Assembly (NCBI GenBank): GCA_007130555.1
Contig: SLSH01000183.1
Location: forward strand, 1-19,965
Length of the DNA: 19,965 bases
DNA from: Bacteroidales bacterium
GTDB taxonomy: Bacteria; Bacteroidota; Bacteroidia; Bacteroidales; ML635J-15
Direction of reading: 5' to 3'
The notes under the pieces were generated by a model. That model was given only the letters and a program-made list of their open reading frames with translations, made no database searches and had not been told where the DNA came from. Both the position numbers and the translations under genes were made by a program. Of this stretch, positions 8,354 through 15,440 are shown in pieces (position 1 is the first letter of the stretch; every line of letters starts with the position of its first letter).

Positions 8354-8839
8354 TTAAAAACTTAAAGCCATAGCGACTCCATTGCTTGTAATATAAAAAT
8401 TTACTTTGGTTTTGTTTTGCAACATTCCTGTATTTAAACCGGTATTATAGAAATTAACTGCTGTTCTTACTTTTTGTTTGTAGCTTTTTTTTATAGAAAA
8501 TGAAATCAAAGCCAACCCTCCGCCAACGGCTGCTAATTTCCAATTAGGATTACCTTCGGTTAAAGCTGTTCCCAAAGGAAACCCGATTAGGAGTCCTCCA
8601 ATAATTCCAAAAAAATATGCTAGTCCTAAAGAATTTTGAGCAGATTTCATTATTTTATATGCAATATCATTAGTTTCCATTATGTGCATTACTTCATATA
8701 TATTTAATTTTTTATTATTTTGATAAAATTCAACTCTGTCTCTTATCCCTGATTCAACTCTTAAGGTATTTGTTGTTTGAGAAAAAACGGATATAATACT
8801 TAATATTAAAAAAAACTTAAATAATATTATCTTTTTCAT
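8354..8839 (-). CDS. Exported protein of unknown function with two membrane segments
   Basis: A 161-residue protein. ATG at 8839 is preferred over an upstream TTG at 8845, because MKKIILFKFFLILSIISVFSQ makes a clean signal peptide ending at Gln21. The mature N-terminal part (about 25-68) is polar and contains a YQNNKKLNIYEVMHIM segment. Two glycine-rich hydrophobic stretches follow, at about 71-92 (LGLAYFFGIIGGLLIGFPLG) and 100-117, with GNPNW between them. A basic segment and an amphipathic end (NFYNTGLNTGMLQ) complete it. From memory this layout resembles a recurring uncharacterised Bacteroidota family; I know no function for it. It is preceded by 140 bases containing an inverted repeat and is not in an obvious operon. 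Confidence 0.7.
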   Translation of the reverse strand: MKKIILFKFFLILSIISVFSQTTNTLRVESGIRDRVEFYQNNKKLNIYEVMHIMETNDIAYKIMKSAQNSLGLAYFFGIIGGLLIGFPLGTALTEGNPNWKLAAVGGGLALISFSIKKSYKQKVRTAVNFYNTGLNTGMLQNKTKVNFYITSNGVAMALSF

Positions 8840-8932
8840 AATCAAAATTAGTTGAAATTATAAATTATGTTTAATTTTTTGTATAGTGTAAAATAATAAT
8901 ATCAAATAAAAATCCTTTTCCCCTTTTAATCG

Positions 8933-8959
8933 TTACTATATGATACAATCGTATAGTAA
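8933..8959. repeat. Inverted repeat between purC and the small exported-protein gene
   Basis: TTACTATATGAT (8933-8944) and ATCGTATAGTAA (8948-8959) are inverted copies matching at 11 of 12 positions with a 3-base loop. It lies just downstream of purC and upstream of the 8839 start, both on the - strand. There is no T run after it on the - strand, so it is either an operator for the small gene or a weak terminator of purC. Confidence 0.5.
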
Positions 8960-8982
8960 AGCTAATATGGCAAATGTATTTA

Positions 8983-9816
8983 CTACAGAAAAATATTTAC
9001 AAAATCCGGCTCTTTAACCTGATTTTTATTTTTAATTGTTCTTTTTCCTTCCGAGAAATTTGTAAGGGTACATTGTTCATACGCTTTACAGTTTCCATTT
9101 TCATCGGGAGAATAGCCTTTGCATACACGAAGTACATCGGGAGAAATTTCGTCTATGATAACGATTTTTCCGTCACCGTATTTTAATCTGCCTAATTCAA
9201 ATTTACCGTCAATTACGTGTAATCCTTTTGATGAGAATTCTTCGGAAACAATTTCTGCAATATTTTTTACAAGTTCAACGCTTTGGTTTATCTCATTCAT
9301 AGTCATTGCACCGGTTTCTTCTAATGCTTCTAAAGATATCAGTACATCAACATCTCCTTTTGTCCATGCTTCAACCACTTTGTGAAGGTTTTTACATGGT
9401 CTTACAAAAGGGTATCTTCTCCAAAAGCTACCTGTTGCATTATTTCTCCAGGTAAACTCAAGGTTTTGAAGCGATTCGGAGCCCTTAAATTCGGGAGATT
9501 CTGCAGGCATATTTAAAGGAAGGGCAGGTTCAACAATCATTTCGTTATCACTGATTGTATCAATATAATGAGAAGGAACGCCTTTTTCTTTTAATAATTT
9601 AAAGAAATGTGTGGCAAATCTGCAGGCTATAGCTCCTTTACCAGGTATGTCGCCGACTACGGTGTCATATCCGGGGTCGAAAACTGCCTTGCCATTTTCT
9701 ATGTAACCAGTTGCACTATCTTTAAAAACAAGTTTATATTTACCTGTATAAGGTCCTTCCGTTATATTAATAACGTCTTTAGATTTTCCGCTGTACAAAA
9801 GATTTTTTTCTGTCAT
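8983..9816 (-). CDS. purC: Phosphoribosylaminoimidazole-succinocarboxamide synthase (SAICAR synthetase)
   Basis: A cytosolic enzyme of de novo purine synthesis: it condenses CAIR with aspartate using ATP to give SAICAR. The 277 residues include the N-terminal nucleotide-binding hairpin (LLYSGKSKDVI, 6-16), the phosphate-binding region GDIPGKGAIACRFATHFF (55-72), FWRRYPFVRPCK (131-142), and the signature block VIDGKFELGR..GKIVIIDEISPDVLRV (201-231), where Glu207 and Asp222 are candidate metal and aspartate site residues. The length fits single-domain PurC. The ATG at 9816 follows a textbook promoter by 33 bases. No other pur gene is adjacent, so it is transcribed alone. No purine riboswitch fits in the very short leader. 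Confidence 0.95.
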   Translation of the reverse strand: MTEKNLLYSGKSKDVINITEGPYTGKYKLVFKDSATGYIENGKAVFDPGYDTVVGDIPGKGAIACRFATHFFKLLKEKGVPSHYIDTISDNEMIVEPALPLNMPAESPEFKGSESLQNLEFTWRNNATGSFWRRYPFVRPCKNLHKVVEAWTKGDVDVLISLEALEETGAMTMNEINQSVELVKNIAEIVSEEFSSKGLHVIDGKFELGRLKYGDGKIVIIDEISPDVLRVCKGYSPDENGNCKAYEQCTLTNFSEGKRTIKNKNQVKEPDFVNIFL

Positions 9817-9849
9817 AAAATTATTTTTAGGTTTTTAAAAATTCATTGA

Positions 9850-9880
9850 CAAAAATAACAGAATATTGTAAAAAAGCAAA
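9850..9880 (-). promoter_or_regulatory. Promoter of purC (TTTG-N19-TATTTTTG)
   Basis: On the - strand, TTTG (complement of 9877-9880) is followed after exactly 19 bases by TATTTTTG (complement of 9850-9857). This is a perfect match to the Bacteroidota housekeeping promoter (TTTG, about 19 bases, TAnnTTTG). The predicted transcript start near 9843 leaves a leader of under 30 bases before the ATG at 9816. Confidence 0.75.
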
Positions 9881-9900
9881 AATATTTTTTCAGATATTTT

Positions 9901-10674
9901 TTATTTTTTTAATTCTGTTTTATAGTATCCCTCAGGTAATTCGTTGTAAGCATAAAAAATAATCCCCATTCGGTAAATGTCGAGAATGCAATTGTTTTTA
10001 TGGTTTTTGGTAATTTTTTTCCATGTATTAAACATATCTGCAGACCAGTTGATATCATCAAAAATTAAAATACATCTTTTGCCGAATTTTTTTTTGCTTA
10101 GTTGATTATAGTATTTTATAAGAGCATCTCCCCGATGATTTCCGTCAATAAAAATCAAGTCGAACTTTTGGTCTTTCAGTAATTGATTATCAAGAATATT
10201 ATCAAAAGAATCATTTATTAATTGATAATTTTTTATTTGTAATTTTTTTAGATTTTTATCTGCGATGTTTTGAGAATTTTCACAAGCATCAATGCTTATT
10301 ATTTTTTCAATATTATTGTTACCCGCAAGATAAGCAGTACCTATACCCAATGAAGTGCCGAATTCAAGAATATTTTTAATTTCAAAATAACGGACAATTT
10401 TATTTAGCAAGTTTCCGTACTTTTCGGGTGTTGATGAATGTTTTACAATATCGGAAATTTTTCTTTGTCTGTTGCCTCCAATACGTGAACCTGCTCCAAA
10501 GTCTGTAATATCAAGTAACTTATCAGATAATAAAAGCCCGGTTCGTAATTCCTCAATATCTTTAATTATATAGTTTCCTACCGAGTTGTTTAATAAAAAA
10601 TCATTAAAATAATCCGGTAATTTTTCATTTTCTTTTCTACTGAACAAGTAGTTGATATTTGAGGGAAATTTCAT
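9901..10674 (-). CDS. Class I SAM-dependent methyltransferase
   Basis: A 257-residue Rossmann-fold methyltransferase of the Methyltransf_24/O-methyltransferase-like type. The SAM motif I is ILEFGTSLGIGTAYLA (102-117). The acidic residue ending strand 2 is Asp129 in IISIDA. Motif FDLIFIDGNHRGDAL (171-185) and DDINW (206-210) follow, as in members that carry a metal or catalytic acid near the FIDG strand. An N-terminal extension of about 95 residues carries DFGAGSRIG (58-66), which I recall in Bacteroidota relatives of this group. The substrate is unknown. ATG at 10674 is chosen over TTG at 10677. It is 84 bases upstream of purC on the same strand, but purC has its own promoter, so co-transcription is not required. 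Confidence 0.82.
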   Translation of the reverse strand: MKFPSNINYLFSRKENEKLPDYFNDFLLNNSVGNYIIKDIEELRTGLLLSDKLLDITDFGAGSRIGGNRQRKISDIVKHSSTPEKYGNLLNKIVRYFEIKNILEFGTSLGIGTAYLAGNNNIEKIISIDACENSQNIADKNLKKLQIKNYQLINDSFDNILDNQLLKDQKFDLIFIDGNHRGDALIKYYNQLSKKKFGKRCILIFDDINWSADMFNTWKKITKNHKNNCILDIYRMGIIFYAYNELPEGYYKTELKK

Positions 10675-10706
10675 CAAATATTATTATTAAATAAAAAGTG
10701 TTATGG

Positions 10707-10714
10707 CAAAGGTA
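10707..10714 (-). promoter_or_regulatory. Candidate -7 box for the methyltransferase gene
   Basis: On the - strand this reads TACCTTTG, matching TAnnTTTG, 33 bases upstream of the ATG at 10674. No convincing -33 box was found. It lies in the 167-base divergent region shared with elbB. Confidence 0.4.
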
Positions 10715-10770
10715 ATGATATTTAATTAATTTATTTAACATTACTTTAAGTATAAAACCAAAAAATATTT

Positions 10771-10801
10771 TTTATTTGATTTTAATTTTTAATTATATTT
10801 G
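10771..10801 (+). promoter_or_regulatory. Candidate promoter of elbB
   Basis: TATATTTG at 10794-10801 matches the -7 consensus. TTTA at 10771-10774 sits exactly 19 bases upstream as a 3-of-4 match to the -33 box; a perfect TTTG at 10775-10778 is only 15 bases away. The predicted transcript starts near 10808, so the real start codon must be the ATG at 10842 and not an upstream in-frame TTG at 10776. Confidence 0.5.
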
Positions 10802-10841
10802 TTCGAGTTTTGATTTTATAAATGTTAAAAATAATCTAATT

Positions 10842-11489
10842 ATGAAAAAAATTGCAGTAATCCTTTCAGGTTGCGGTGTTTATGACGGCAGTGAAATTCA
10901 CGAAGCTACATTGACCTTGTATGCATTATCAAAAAATCAGATTGATTATCAGTGTTTTGCACCGGATAAAAATCAGATGCATGTAATTAATCATCTTACA
11001 GGAGAAGAGCAAAATGAAGAGAGAAATGTTTTGGTGGAATCTGCACGTATTGCAAGAGGCAATGTTAAACCATTATCGGAATTTAATGTAAATGATTATT
11101 CGGCTGTTATTTTACCGGGAGGCTTTGGTGCTGCCAAAAATTTAAGCAGTTTTGCTGTTGAAGGCGAAAATTTTAGTGTTGACCCCGAAATAGAGAAACT
11201 AATAACCGATGTTCATGCGGCAGGAAAACCTATAGGAGCTTTGTGTATTGCACCGGTAATTTTAGGAAAAGTTCTCGGAGCAAAAGTTACAATAGGTAAA
11301 GACGAAGGAACCGCACAGGCGATTATCAATTCGGGCGGACAGCACATTAACAAAGAATATAACGAAGTTGTCGTTGATGAAGATAATCTTGTTGTTACAA
11401 CTCCGTGTTATATGCTTGCAGAAAATATCTATCAGGTAGGAGTGGGAGTAGAAGCCGCGGTACAGGCATTAATAGGTTTATGTAAATAA
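10842..11489 (+). CDS. elbB: Isoprenoid biosynthesis glyoxalase ElbB (DJ-1/PfpI superfamily)
   Basis: A 215-residue cytosolic protein of the class I glutamine amidotransferase-like (DJ-1/PfpI) superfamily. E. coli ElbB (about 217 residues) was identified by its effect on lycopene yield and has glyoxalase activity reported. Diagnostic stretches: VILSGCGVYDGSEIHEA (6-22), ILPGGFGAAKNLS (90-102), the nucleophile elbow GALCIAP with Cys135, and VTTPCYML (185-192). The length is complete. The start at ATG 10842 gives MKKIAVILSG, which matches the family and lies downstream of the predicted promoter. It is divergent from the methyltransferase gene and convergent with the FISUMP gene (69 bases between ends). 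No isoprenoid gene is nearby, so the physiological role here rests on family knowledge only. Confidence 0.93.
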   Translation: MKKIAVILSGCGVYDGSEIHEATLTLYALSKNQIDYQCFAPDKNQMHVINHLTGEEQNEERNVLVESARIARGNVKPLSEFNVNDYSAVILPGGFGAAKNLSSFAVEGENFSVDPEIEKLITDVHAAGKPIGALCIAPVILGKVLGAKVTIGKDEGTAQAIINSGGQHINKEYNEVVVDEDNLVVTTPCYMLAENIYQVGVGVEAAVQALIGLCK

Positions 11490-11558
11490 TATTCCGGCAT
11501 AATAAACTTATTTATTTAGCTGTAAATTTAAGTATCGGGATATAGTTTTGGTAACGCA

Positions 11559-12605
11559 TTATTCTTTAACACAACGAACCGAATAACCATATTCTTTTAG
11601 AAAAATAAAACGACTTACTTTTGTGTTATGATAATATAACTCTCTTGCCCACGAATAAGAACCTCCGGGGAATTCTGTATCAGTCCACCACTTTCCACGG
11701 TATTTAATATCGCCGAAAGTTCCATTAATAAATCTGTATCCACCTGGGAGAGCTGCAAAAGCACTTGTCCAAAATTCATAATTATTTGTTAAATCTCCCG
11801 TTATCCAAAGTAAATAATTGCCGGCTAATTTACTTCCCTCATTTGTTCCTCTCCAGTTCTCCTCATTTGCTTCAATTTCGCTCATTCCAAGAGACATTTC
11901 CATTTCTTTCCAGTCGTTATCCGTTGGAAGTCTCCAGCCGGCAGGGCAGGCTGTTGTTGCAGCAACCCAATTATATAATACACCGTAAGTGTCGAAATTT
12001 TCTGTGTCTTTGGCTTCCGATATATTTGTTCCGTTATATCCGTAAACATAATAATGAGGATTAGTTCCCGACTCTTCCGAAGGAGGAGAAACCGAAGGCA
12101 AATATGCCAGATTTTCCGCCATCCATTCCTGAGTTCCTATAATAATTGTTTGATAAGTATTACCGTCAATATCTGTAACCGTACCGCTTCCTCCTACAAT
12201 TCCATGAGTTCTGAATGTTACAGAATTGCCGTATGCTGTTCCTTCGCTATTTGTGGCATAAGCTCTCACATAATATTTTGTATTATATTCTAATCCTGTC
12301 ATATTACTTGAAAAATTTCCTATGCCTGCACCGTCTGTAGTTTTATAGTTTTCGGTTGTTGGATTCGGATTAGTGTTCCAGACAATACCGCGAGATGTTA
12401 TTTCTGTTCCGCCGTCGGAAGTTATTGTTCCTCCTCCGGTTGCACTTGTTTTGGTAATACCGGTAACTTCTGATGTTGTTAAAACTGGCAGTTTTATTAC
12501 AGGTGCAGGATCTTCACCATTTTCTTTTTTACATGTAGTTCCTGAAAAGAAAAAAAATATTAATATTGTTAAAGGGAAAACGATAAACTTTATTCTTGTT
12601 TTCAT
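11559..12605 (-). CDS. FISUMP-domain lipoprotein with an FN3-like domain
   Basis: A 348-residue surface protein. The signal sequence ends in a lipobox-like GTTC with Cys25 as the predicted lipidated residue; the following KKENGED is acidic, as in Bacteroidota surface-export signals. A fibronectin III-like domain occupies about 36-134 (tandem phrases TKTSATGGGTIT, GLEYNTKYYVRAYATNSEG). A FISUMP domain (Fibrobacter succinogenes major paralogous domain) runs from about 141 to the end: TDIDGNTYQTIIIGTQEWMA, TYGVLYNWVAA, CPAGWRLPTDNDW, GTNEGSKLAG, ALPGGYR, GKWWT and the closing YGYSVRCVKE. The FISUMP fold is C-type-lectin/formylglycine-enzyme-like in appearance and its function is not established; adhesion or ligand binding is a guess. 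It is the paralogue of the next gene upstream (12740-14101), with which it shares WRGTNEGSKLAG, but 134 bases and its own -7 box separate them. Confidence 0.88.
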   Translation of the reverse strand: MKTRIKFIVFPLTILIFFFFSGTTCKKENGEDPAPVIKLPVLTTSEVTGITKTSATGGGTITSDGGTEITSRGIVWNTNPNPTTENYKTTDGAGIGNFSSNMTGLEYNTKYYVRAYATNSEGTAYGNSVTFRTHGIVGGSGTVTDIDGNTYQTIIIGTQEWMAENLAYLPSVSPPSEESGTNPHYYVYGYNGTNISEAKDTENFDTYGVLYNWVAATTACPAGWRLPTDNDWKEMEMSLGMSEIEANEENWRGTNEGSKLAGNYLLWITGDLTNNYEFWTSAFAALPGGYRFINGTFGDIKYRGKWWTDTEFPGGSYSWARELYYHNTKVSRFIFLKEYGYSVRCVKE

Positions 12606-12628
12606 AATTATATGTTTCTTTACAGTTG

Positions 12629-12636
12629 CAAAAATA
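12629..12636 (-). promoter_or_regulatory. Candidate -7 box for the FISUMP lipoprotein gene
   Basis: On the - strand this reads TATTTTTG (perfect TAnnTTTG), 24 bases upstream of the ATG at 12605. The position expected for the -33 box, 19 bases further, reads TTTT (3 of 4). It suggests that this gene is transcribed independently of the tandem FISUMP gene upstream. Confidence 0.4.
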
Positions 12637-12739
12637 CTATATTTACAATATAAAAAAAATTTTTTATATATTTTGTAATCTGTAGCTTTAAGACTGATTT
12701 ATTTTGTGCAGAATAGATGCTAAAATTTTGCAGAAAAAA

Positions 12740-14101
12740 TTAAAAGAATCCTTTGATACAGCGAACAGACCTGCCAACACCTTTGCTGTAAACGAAATGG
12801 TCTTGATATATATTTGAGCGGCTATAATGTATGTGGCGATACCATGCATTATCAGAATCGTTGCCCTCGGTGGAACTCCACCAATTACCTGCAAGTCCGA
12901 TGCTGACAAAAAGACCGCTGATATCATAACGACCTCCACCCGGAATAACATTAAAACCTGTTGTTTCAAATTCAGGATCTTCTATTAAAGCTCCTTCTTG
13001 CCATAACGTATCAATCCCTGCGAGTTTACTGCCTTCGTTTGTACCTCTCCATCCTATTGAATCCGTTTGTGTTTCGGTCATACCAACAAATACTTCTAAA
13101 TCTTTCCAGTCTTTGTTACTGGGCAAAACCCATCCCATAGGACAGGCAGATGTTGCAGCAACCCAGTTGTACAATGCTCCATAAGTTTCATGCACATTAA
13201 TCTCGCCTATTGTATGAGCTTTGGCTTCAATTGTATCTGTTCCATTATAATTGTAAACATAATATTTGGGGTCAGTTATGGATGATGTATTATCAACTTG
13301 AGGTAAGTAGCGTAAATTTTCTAAAAGCCAACACTGACATCCCATTTGAACAACATTGTAATAAACAGTATCATTTCTTGTATCAATTACTGTATCGGGA
13401 CAAGAAAATTCGTGTGAATCAAAATGAAAATAATACTTTTGGCTTTCAACGGGGAAATCCGTAATTTCAATAAAATCTCCGTTAAAAAATCCTGTATATT
13501 TTAGGTCATCACCTATTTCATAAGGGAAATAAGTTTTTGGGGACTTTTGTTTTAAAATAGGCTCTTCTGTTTTTTCTTTTGAACTCATCCCATTATATTT
13601 AATTTGCGGAAGATTATTTCCTGTTTTATCAAATTGAAGCATTTTAATGTGTTGTAAGCGTTGCTCCGACATTACAGTTAAAATATAGGTTTTGGAACTG
13701 CCTGCATAAAAAGTAAAATTATGCATTCCGTGTTCAAATACATCCTGATATCCGGCAATATGCCTTCCTGTTAAATCATAAACATTAATTGTAAAATTAT
13801 CAATTTCGGGCACAAAAACATCAATTTCGGTTTTTGTTTTAAACGGATTAGGGTAATTTTGAGATACGTAAAAATCGGATTCTTCTGCTTTTATAATGTC
13901 AATCCCCGTAAAAATAAATGTTAATACTGTGTCAGGAAAATATAAAGTAGTATCTCCTCCCTGCGTAAGATTTTCAACAATTACGCTGTCTATTTGTGCA
14001 TGCCCGCATAAGTGAGTTGCCATAAATGTGAAAGAAATATCTTGTGCATTAAGACTTGCAATCACATTGAAAAATAATATAATGCCAATTATTCTTTTCA
14101 T
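12740..14101 (-). CDS. FISUMP-domain protein with internal T9SS sorting-like domain
   Basis: A 453-residue exported protein. A signal peptide ends at SLNAQ (16-20). A beta-rich N-terminal segment (about 21-75, DSVIVENLTQGGDTTLYF) precedes a region that reads like a T9SS type A sorting domain, about 78-157: FYVSQNYPNPFKTKTEIDVF, then FTINVYDLTGRHI, and YILTVMSEQRLQHIKMLQF. A linker with further short beta segments follows (158-233). The C-terminal half is a FISUMP domain (about 234-450): YYNVVQMGCQCWLLENLRYL, TYGALYNWVAATSACPMGW, WRGTNEGSKLAG, IPGGGRYD, GNWWSSTE and GRSVRCIKG. Sorting domains normally end the protein, so an internal one is atypical; it may serve as a structural beta-sandwich rather than a cleaved signal. 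Tandem with, and paralogous to, the gene at 11559-12605. No clear terminator is seen between them. Confidence 0.85.
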   Translation of the reverse strand: MKRIIGIILFFNVIASLNAQDISFTFMATHLCGHAQIDSVIVENLTQGGDTTLYFPDTVLTFIFTGIDIIKAEESDFYVSQNYPNPFKTKTEIDVFVPEIDNFTINVYDLTGRHIAGYQDVFEHGMHNFTFYAGSSKTYILTVMSEQRLQHIKMLQFDKTGNNLPQIKYNGMSSKEKTEEPILKQKSPKTYFPYEIGDDLKYTGFFNGDFIEITDFPVESQKYYFHFDSHEFSCPDTVIDTRNDTVYYNVVQMGCQCWLLENLRYLPQVDNTSSITDPKYYVYNYNGTDTIEAKAHTIGEINVHETYGALYNWVAATSACPMGWVLPSNKDWKDLEVFVGMTETQTDSIGWRGTNEGSKLAGIDTLWQEGALIEDPEFETTGFNVIPGGGRYDISGLFVSIGLAGNWWSSTEGNDSDNAWYRHIHYSRSNIYQDHFVYSKGVGRSVRCIKGFF

Positions 14102-14197
14102 AATTTATTTTTAATAAATTTAATAAATTAATAATTACGAAAATACAAAATAAAATAAAAAAAAGCAAAAAAAAATAAAAAAACTAAAATTATTGAT

Positions 14198-15214
14198 TTA
14201 TTCGTCATTTATTTTGTTAATTAATTCATCAACGGTTTTTAAAGCTTTATTAAAAAATTGATATCTTGTTTTTTCGGATACGCCACTTATTAAGGTAGTT
14301 TTCTTTATTAGAGAATTTAGCCATTCTTCTGTTTTGTTACAGTAAATATCATTCATGGTTTTCATGGTGTAAAATGAAAAATGACTTAAATAAACAGCTT
14401 TAACATTTCCTAAACTAACCAATACACAATTATTAGTTATTTCTATTTCGCTAAAATACAATTGATAATTTTTTGTTGGTTCTTTTTCGGAATTATTGTT
14501 ATTAGTCATTTTTATAGAGTTTTCGGCTTGTTTTTGAATATCTAGTATTTCGGTTTTTAATGATTCGCAAACTGTCAGAGCTTCTTCTTTATTATTAAAA
14601 ATTCCCGACTCCCAGTAAAATCCGATTTGTTTTATGGTGCTTTGAATTGTTGTATCTGTCCATATTTCAGTAGATTTAACACTGGCATAAAGCTCATATA
14701 TTTGCTTTGCAACCGAAAATATTTCGGGATTTATCAATTCCGGATTATATTTTTGTATTTCCAGTTCCGAAATATTCATAATTGAACGCATCCAGTAAAA
14801 AAATTTAAAAGTTGCCATCTCATGGTGATTATAATGATAAAAAACAGGAATATCCTGACACGCATAAATAATATGGCTGTCGGGAATCGCCTTGATTCTG
14901 GTAAGATCGGCAAGTACATCTTTTAAATAATTTAGTAAATTTTCCGATTTGCTTTCAAGCCCTTTATAAGCAAACGTAACCAAATCGGTTTCGGCTCTGC
15001 TGAATGCATCAAATGAAATATTAAAATGGTCACAGAGAATTATGATTTCATCTATGCTTAACAATGTTTCTCCTCTTATCCGCCTGTAAGCACTATCTGT
15101 ACTTACTTTAAGTATATCCGACAACTCATATACAAGCGAAGTTGACGAGTCTATCAAATCTTCTATCCTTTTCAAAAATAAATTTTGTTTGGTTGAGGCA
15201 GCATGTTTATTCAT
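14198..15214 (-). CDS. Helix-turn-helix transcriptional regulator
   Basis: A 338-residue DNA-binding protein. The start is ATG at 15214 (MNKHAAST); an in-frame TTG at 15232 would add only MQKIFI. An XRE/BetR-like helix-turn-helix occupies about 20-71, with VYELSDILKVSTDSAYRRIR as helix 2/3 and LSIDEIIILCDHFNISFDAF following. The remaining 265 residues are mostly helical, with no domain I can name; a polar, Asn-rich linker (MTNNNNSEKEP) lies near 250. I recall similar regulators, with the phrase SAYRRIRGE and a long helical effector half, as multi-copy in Bacteroidota, generally uncharacterised. It is divergent from the CsgG-like gene at 15441, and a palindromic site lies in the shared intergenic region, so self-regulation and control of that gene are plausible inferences. 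Confidence 0.8.
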   Translation of the reverse strand: MNKHAASTKQNLFLKRIEDLIDSSTSLVYELSDILKVSTDSAYRRIRGETLLSIDEIIILCDHFNISFDAFSRAETDLVTFAYKGLESKSENLLNYLKDVLADLTRIKAIPDSHIIYACQDIPVFYHYNHHEMATFKFFYWMRSIMNISELEIQKYNPELINPEIFSVAKQIYELYASVKSTEIWTDTTIQSTIKQIGFYWESGIFNNKEEALTVCESLKTEILDIQKQAENSIKMTNNNNSEKEPTKNYQLYFSEIEITNNCVLVSLGNVKAVYLSHFSFYTMKTMNDIYCNKTEEWLNSLIKKTTLISGVSEKTRYQFFNKALKTVDELINKINDE

Positions 15215-15254
15215 AATAAATATTTTTTGCAATTTTTAATTATTCTGTTTTTAT

Positions 15255-15276
15255 TATTTGCAAATATCGCAAATAT
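15255..15276. promoter_or_regulatory. Operator candidate upstream of the HTH regulator
   Basis: TATTTGCAAATA at 15255-15266 is a perfect 12-bp palindrome. Its right half, GCAAATAT (15260-15267), is repeated 9 bases later (15269-15276). It lies 41-62 bases upstream of the regulator start codon and about 110 bases upstream of the divergent gene's promoter. Such symmetry suits a dimeric HTH protein, but AT-rich palindromes also arise by chance. Confidence 0.4.
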
Positions 15277-15382
15277 TTTGAGAATTACAGCATAAAATAC
15301 TAAAAAGTTCAGAATTGAAAAATAATATCCTGAATTTTGGGAATTTATACTTCAAATTAATATACCCGGAATATTAATCCGT

Positions 15383-15413
15383 TTTGAATCGCCTGCTTCT
15401 TGCCGTATTTTTG
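15383..15413 (+). promoter_or_regulatory. Promoter of the CsgG-like gene (TTTG-N19-TATTTTTG)
   Basis: TTTG at 15383-15386 and TATTTTTG at 15406-15413 are separated by exactly 19 bases, a perfect Bacteroidota housekeeping promoter. The predicted transcript starts near 15420, leaving a leader of about 20 bases. This excludes the in-frame TTG at 15384, which lies inside the -33 box, and fixes the start codon as ATG 15441. Confidence 0.8.
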
Positions 15414-15440
15414 TACTATAAACTTTTAAATTTTATTATT

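Noticed and set aside
9901..11489. Idea that the methyltransferase and elbB form a functional divergent pair
   Set aside because: Their 167-base shared region holds only separate promoter candidates, and no pathway links them; adjacency alone is not enough.
11490..11558. Possible terminator between the convergent elbB and FISUMP genes
   Set aside because: Only a short, imperfect AT-only pairing (AATAA with TTATT) is present, with no stable stem or T run.
12688..12969. Frame of 93 codons on the - strand overlapping the 3' end of the second FISUMP gene
   Set aside because: It is in a different frame across the conserved FISUMP C-terminus, so it is a shadow frame.
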